Shown here: positions 59,711-64,000 of the stretch, piece by piece
Layout of the letters: every line of letters starts with the position of its first letter
Numbering within the stretch: position 1 is the stretch's first letter
DNA from: Opisthorchis felineus
Lineage: Eukaryota; Platyhelminthes; Trematoda; Opisthorchiida; Opisthorchiidae
Direction: 5' to 3'
DNA: 64,000 nucleotides
NCBI GenBank assembly: GCA_004794785.1
Contig: SJOL01006495.1
Span: 989,236 to 1,053,235, forward strand
Position numbers and translations under genes: made by a program
Notes under the pieces: model-generated
Told to the model about the DNA's origin: nothing
The model's input: the letters and a program-made list of their open reading frames with translations, nothing else
Databases searched by the model: none

Positions 59711-60750
59711 ACAGTTTCCCGTCCGGACTCCCAAAGATTGACCAGGGCGGAAGTCGTATCATCTGCCCAAATAAGACCTTATATTTGTCACTTACTCAAT
59801 AGAGCTGGTCAACAAATCCGGCAGTATTCGTTTACGTCCTGAGTGATAAAAACCCCGTAGAATTAATCGGCTACAAACTGATGAACTTCACAAGCCTATA
59901 TTTCATAAATGAGCAGGGCGCTGCAGGTATCCAATTCCGTTAGCCGTCGATTTACCAGAGGTCAGTTATACAAAAAAGGAAACCCTAAGATTATGTGCAA
60001 GATAATAAGAGCTGGCCGAGAGATGCATCCCGTGTCTCCGTGAGCGAAACCCTACCGGAAAACCGTTAAGCCGCGTAATGCTTGTCATTAGAAAATGCGC
60101 CCTCTTTGGATTTATCGACTTACCGTTGGTTTTTCTGGCCATCTGCTGCATTTGTAGCACACCTAATCGTAACGCAAAACACAGCTGTGGCTTTGGCTAA
60201 CACCCGTGCGCAAAATTACTACATAACAATCCCTCATACTTTCATTCAACGCCTTCTCAAATGCCGTGAAGGATGAAAACGACGGCTGTCAACTTCTCAA
60301 CAAGCATACTTGAAGCTATATCAGAAGTCCTAGCACTGTACTTGTAAATTTGACTGCGCGGCAAAAACTCAGAAGGGATATTAAGTAAGACAACTTTCAA
60401 CAAAATTAAGGCAGATTTTGATGGTTTTTTGTCTGAGGATACATATAGTAAAATTTTTAACAAAAAGTTTTATTCGACAAAAATGTGTTCGAAAAAGTGC
60501 ATCTACTGGATAAGCAGCAACAATTTGCAGCTGCTCACTGGAAGCAAACCCTAACTAATTTCCTGCAAACTGTCGAGTTTCCGAGGTTGAGAGTTTTACG
60601 GATATTTAGTGTATTATGGATGCGCAGTAAGGTTGCATGTGCTGACGGCCTTTAGTTTAAGCGAACGAACTCTCAAGGTCACTGAACACTGCCGAATTTC
60701 ATGCGCTTATCAGTTTAAGAGATAAAGCCTAAATCAAATCGTAGCATATT
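59711..60750. other. intergenic, nothing recognised
   Basis: May include the 5' end of the MULE-like copy near 59.75 kb. Only short frames are present elsewhere. Confidence 0.4.
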
Positions 60751-60886
60751 TTAACGGGGCATTGCTTTCTCGAAGGTAATATTTAAAGATTTTCCAATGT
60801 AATTTCTACCCAGGTGAATAAATGAAAATCGCTCGGATCCGTCATACTCGACAGGCATGATATATTCAAAGTTGTTCACAAAAATT
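60751..60886 (-). CDS. candidate terminal host exon
   Basis: A very strong acceptor (GTTATTTTTTCCTACAG, ending at 60887) opens a minus-strand frame of 44 codons to TAA at 60753-60751. The peptide reads IFVNNFEYIMPVEYDGSERF, then FIHLGRNYIGKSLNITFE and ends AMPR. One base completes a split codon, so the preceding exon must end in phase 2. That exon was not identified; the frames to the right, up to 62.1 kb, are candidates for the same gene. No domain was recognised. Confidence 0.35.
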
Positions 60887-61314
60887 CTGTAGGAAAAAAT
60901 AACTAGGGAGGCGCAAATATCGTGTAGCCTAATAATCGAAAATAACCAGGTCAAAAATGACACCAATGTGCATCACTGCGAAAGATCTCCACTCTCAGTT
61001 TTGTGCAACTACTCAGGGGATAATGTATAAAAAGTTCCGGAAATCTGTAAGTAAATTAAGACCAAACTGGTAAGAGATCACTCCCTTTAGAGCGCATGAT
61101 ATAACTAAGCTGGACAGCTTCTTTAGAGGCAAACCCATTTCCGAAAAATAAGGCAAAGAACGAAATTGTAAAATGTCTCGAATTATACCTAAAATGTTTA
61201 TCAGGAAACCGGTTAACAATCATGCGGAGATCAACGTTGGAATTTCCTGCGTACAGCCGTAAACATGCCTTGTAAAACGAAACGCTCCAAGAATCGCCCT
61301 AAATTCAGATAACG

Positions 61315-61570
61315 TTACTCAGTGGTCTGGCCGCGGATGGGTCGACCTTCGGTTATGCCATTAAGGGCCTGTACAAGACGTTTTTGACAATCCTCATCGA
61401 CAACATAGACTAAATGGTGGTCGAAATTAACGGGCCCAATTAGACTGCGCAAGTCATCAGGTAACTGACTCTCGTGTCGAACTCGAGCTGCCAGAACGGC
61501 TAATAAAGATGTACCAGATAACCATCTCACGTACCAATGCGGGAGTGCTTTTTTAATGCAGTATCCAAAG
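61315..61570 (-). CDS. candidate host exon with stop
   Basis: A minus-strand frame from a possible acceptor (TTATTAACCCTGAAG ending at 61571) reads ALPHWYVRWLSGTSLLAVLA, then ARVRHESQLPDDLRSLIGPV, FDHHLVYVVDEDCQKRLVQ and GITEGRPIRGQTTE before TAA. The composition is strongly protein-like. Upstream in the same frame (61697-61610) lies RLHEVLKGDLDHLPGANVIV followed by RQ and a CAG|GTCGCA donor-like site, but no acceptor in the right phase joins the two. A split gene with an unusual junction or a decayed gene is possible. Confidence 0.35.
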
Positions 61571-61931
61571 CTTCAGGGTTAATAAATAGTTGAGTTGTTC
61601 CCATTTTTCATCACTACTGCGACCTGCCTCACAATAACATTTGCTCCTGGCAGGTGGTCCAGATCCCCTTTTAGAACTTCGTGCAGGCGCTATTAAAATT
61701 TCTCTTATTAGCAACAAAACAGGGGAGACACGGTCTGTTGCAAACAAATTGACTTTCCTCACAAAACATCCTAGTGTTGGGGCGAAAAAGCAAAGAGACT
61801 TTACAAGATCAGTGGATGAGCCAACCAAATAAATGAAAATTGTACGATTGATAATAATAAAATTCAAATTCTGGATGGATACGAGCCCTAGAATCAAAGT
61901 CAAACCCGGTTCCATCACGAGGACGTCGGAG

Positions 61932-62089
61932 CTGTGACACCTGTCATTAACGGAATTCGTTCCAAATATGCGGATCGGCTCTTGAAGCTTTGACGGCCAT
62001 AAATCCATCACTCCGGATCCGGTCTAGAACTTGCGGCGTACTATCAGAAGAACGAACTCGGTCCATGACACCCCGTCCCGGATGCCAGT
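61932..62089 (-). CDS. candidate host exon
   Basis: A minus-strand frame of about 50 codons reads MPPYWHPGRGVMDRVRSS, then DSTPQVLDRIRSDGFMAVKA and SRADPHIWNEFR before a stop. The in-frame ATG lies two codons after a stop, so this could be a start or the middle of a spliced exon. It lies between exons at 62660 and 61570 on the same strand and may belong to the same gene. No family was recognised. Confidence 0.3.
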
Positions 62090-62659
62090 AAGGGGGCATT
62101 GATCACCATCAATCTGTGAAACCGACTTAACGGGAGTCGTATGAGGCTCATGTGCTAAGTGTAACCTACTTATGTTTTATAGCTGACTGAGGAAGGAAGA
62201 AGATGCAGATGACCTGACTGTTTGTAAAAAGCAACTCGATACGGAAATGTTCAGCGATAGGCTATGGACGACTGCCGCGTATTGTTAAAAAATAATATCT
62301 AGTTTTTTTCTAAATTGTGAACAACCACTTCCGGAAGGCAACCTGAGCGAGATTTCCTTAAATTATACTCTCCAACGGGCAACGCAGAAAGCGACTCCAA
62401 GCCTGATGACGGGATTACTGTACTAGGCAACGTAGACAGTCAAGTTCACGTGGCATGCTTCTTGGCCACGTGCAAAGCCACAAACGCAACCGGAAAAACA
62501 GTTGCGCACTGCTGAAAACACCAAAAGAACAAGAATGCCGCCTCTCGGAATTGCATCACAAGTCGAATGAACCAGGAATAGAAAATCAAGAAAACATCAG
62601 TGGTATCCAAGACAACGACAGAATAGGTAACCGGTTAAAAAAACTTCAGTAAATTTTAC

Positions 62660-63208
62660 CAGGGTATATAATCGGCATTCCAAAGAACGGGGGTGCAAAT
62701 AATGGTCCAGAAACAGGTGGATAGACCGGCATCCCCGCCACTGATGCTGTCGGTTGCGCCGCAACTGGTACGGTTGTGCCAAAGTAGGGAGGAAAAAACG
62801 GGAACTGTCCGGGTGGTGTTTGCTGAAATGAGGGGGGAAGAAGTTTATATAAGCTTAAGCGCATTTGATATTTCATAATATTTGATGTTCACCAAATGCG
62901 CGTAGAAACATTGCAAAGCAGGGAGCCTCAGATCAGACGCATACGTTTAGATGACATGCAAATCGTTCTATCCCGTCAGAAATCAAACAAGTGCCCAGAA
63001 AAAAGTCCAAAGCCATCTGGGTCAATGGGTTTCCTCCGTGGAGTAGGCCACACTCGTGCTGGATTATCACAACCTTGAGCGAATTGTCAGCGAAGATTTA
63101 CGGCCATCAGAGAGTTACCTTACCCGACTAATCGATAGGCCGACCATCACATTTTGGCTGTAAACACCATGAGTGATAAATTGCCGATTTTTCTTCGTGC
63201 AACCAGAG
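62660..63208 (-). CDS. unrecognised host protein, three linked exons (Pro-rich third exon)
   Basis: Exons on the minus strand: 63208-63124, 63073-62945, 62822-62660. Introns are 50 and 122 nt. Donors are CGG|GTAAGG, AAC|GTATGC and CTG|GTAAAA. The third exon follows a textbook acceptor (CTTCCCCCCTCATTTCAG). Both internal joins are in phase 0. Exon 1 reads SGCTKKNRQFITHGVYSQNV then GLSISR. Exon 2 reads VVIIQHECGLLHGGNPLTQM, then DFFLGTCLISDGIERFACHL. Exon 3 is Pro/Phe/Tyr-rich (GQFPFFPPYFGT, AGMPVYPPVSGPLFAPPFFG), like the disordered tails of RNA-binding or scaffold proteins. The last donor leaves phase 1; a strong acceptor at about 62510 (TTTTGGTGTTTTCAG) could start the next exon. The first exon and the start codon are unknown. 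Other frames are also open in exon 2, so the model is moderate. Confidence 0.45.
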
Positions 63209-64000
63209 CTGTAGGGCGCAAACACTTCGGGGTGTTCATAAGCATATTACATCTGGGCCGTGTGTTGTTCCAATTGTTTACAAGAAGTGTATTTTGACAA
63301 GCAATGGTGCTCACCGTTTTCTCCGCTACCAGCAAATGAGTTTGTTGTGCGAACGAGCAGGAAAACAGAGGAAAACCAGCACTGTAAACTGGTGTTTAGT
63401 TGTCGTAAAACCACGAAGAGCTTTAGTTAGGGAAAAAAGAAAAGCATCTGAAAGCTTTTAGTAAAAAAGCCCACTTCCTCTATGACAAGTAGTCAGCAGA
63501 AATGAGCTCAAAACGTACAAATTACTGAAATCAGCACATATGAGTACCGAGCTGGACTGAGCTACCATCGGTGGACTTGACCCTACATTCTTTGAGAACC
63601 TCACCCAACAAACACTCAGCACATAGTGAAAAGCAAACATTATCTGGGGGTAAAATTCATCCCTGAAGCCTAAAATAAGGCACGCCGGCAAAATTGTGTA
63701 TGGATCGACGTCAAGCCAAGCTACAATCAGGGACAATGCGCCTAACAACGATACCTATCGGCGACCAACAAATGTAAGTGCATCATTCTGAAGTTTCAGA
63801 GATACAAGATAAGAAATTTTGACATAAGACTGTATTCTGAAGGTACAGAGAGCGCGTCGAAATATGGACCGGTTTCGAAATTCGATTCGTAGTAGTTTCA
63901 GCGGACGTATGTTCATCAGAACAAACGAACGACGTTGAGCACCTAACTTAGGTAAACCAATATTTCTCCATTTAGCAGTTCCACTCAACTTGAAGGCGTC
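63209..64000. other. intergenic or upstream introns, nothing firmly recognised
   Basis: A hydrophobic minus-strand frame at 63748-63458 has a GTGAGG donor-like site (about 63596) after ILPACLILGFRDEFYPQIMF, so it may be an exon of the gene ending near 60.75 kb, but no clear acceptor was seen. Confidence 0.3.

Noticed and set aside
1..64000. CRISPR arrays, rRNA operons, bacterial operons, prophage
   Set aside because: No regularly spaced repeats, no rRNA-like sequence and no chains of adjacent long ORFs were seen; the sequence has eukaryotic splice signals and eukaryotic retroelements.

Overview
The window looks like nuclear DNA of a parasitic flatworm, most likely a diphyllobothriidean-type tapeworm; a trematode cannot be excluded. 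The basis is long AT-leaning non-coding stretches, short spliced exons with GT..AG junctions and introns of about 45 to 280 nt, and a dense set of degenerate retroelements whose reverse transcriptases resemble the RTE, CR1, Ty3/Gypsy and Penelope-like families of flatworms. There are no bacterial operons, rRNA genes or CRISPR arrays. The genus-level guess is inference from general family knowledge, not from a database search.

Host genes. No long uninterrupted host gene exists, but several exon chains hold together by splice signals and reading phase, all on the minus strand unless noted: 2199-1151 (two exons, 5' incomplete); 7770-6528 (five exons, ATG to TAG, 251 codons); 47335-46883 (three exons, 5' incomplete); and 63208-62660 (three linked exons). 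Further candidate exons lie at 62089-61315 and 60886-60751. Weaker plus-strand candidates are 12930-13399 (two exons), 18872-18965 and 31391-31589. None of the products was recognised.

Mobile elements. (1) A Penelope-like element (minus, about 18.48-16.68 kb) with reverse transcriptase and GIY-YIG remnants is enclosed by an inverted pair of about 350-bp terminal repeats. (2) A tRNA-derived SINE pair lies head to head at 19.7-20.1 kb. (3) Three minus-strand RTE-like elements lie at 22.39-20.73, 24.17-22.74 and 38.22-34.52 kb, with one plus-strand scrap at 4.1 kb; the first carries an inverted 5' segment and the last is nearly full length. (4) A plus-strand Ty3/Gypsy integrase remnant with polypurine tract and putative 3' LTR lies at 40.55-42.07 kb. 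(5) A plus-strand CR1-like element occupies 42.6-46.1 kb. (6) Two copies of an unidentified repeat of about 850 bp form a large inverted repeat at 52.18-55.50 kb. (7) A MULE-type transposase fragment (minus) lies at 59.7-58.85 kb.

Every mobile element shows nonsense codons, frameshifts, deletions or lost catalytic residues, so none looks autonomous now. The most informative structures are rearrangements rather than genes: the inverted Penelope terminal repeats with a hammerhead-like core, the 5' inversion of the first RTE copy, and the 52-55 kb inverted repeat, whose two copies retain a conserved cysteine-containing peptide. The rest, including most of 0-16 kb, 24-34 kb and 47-52 kb, is AT-leaning sequence in which no gene could be supported.
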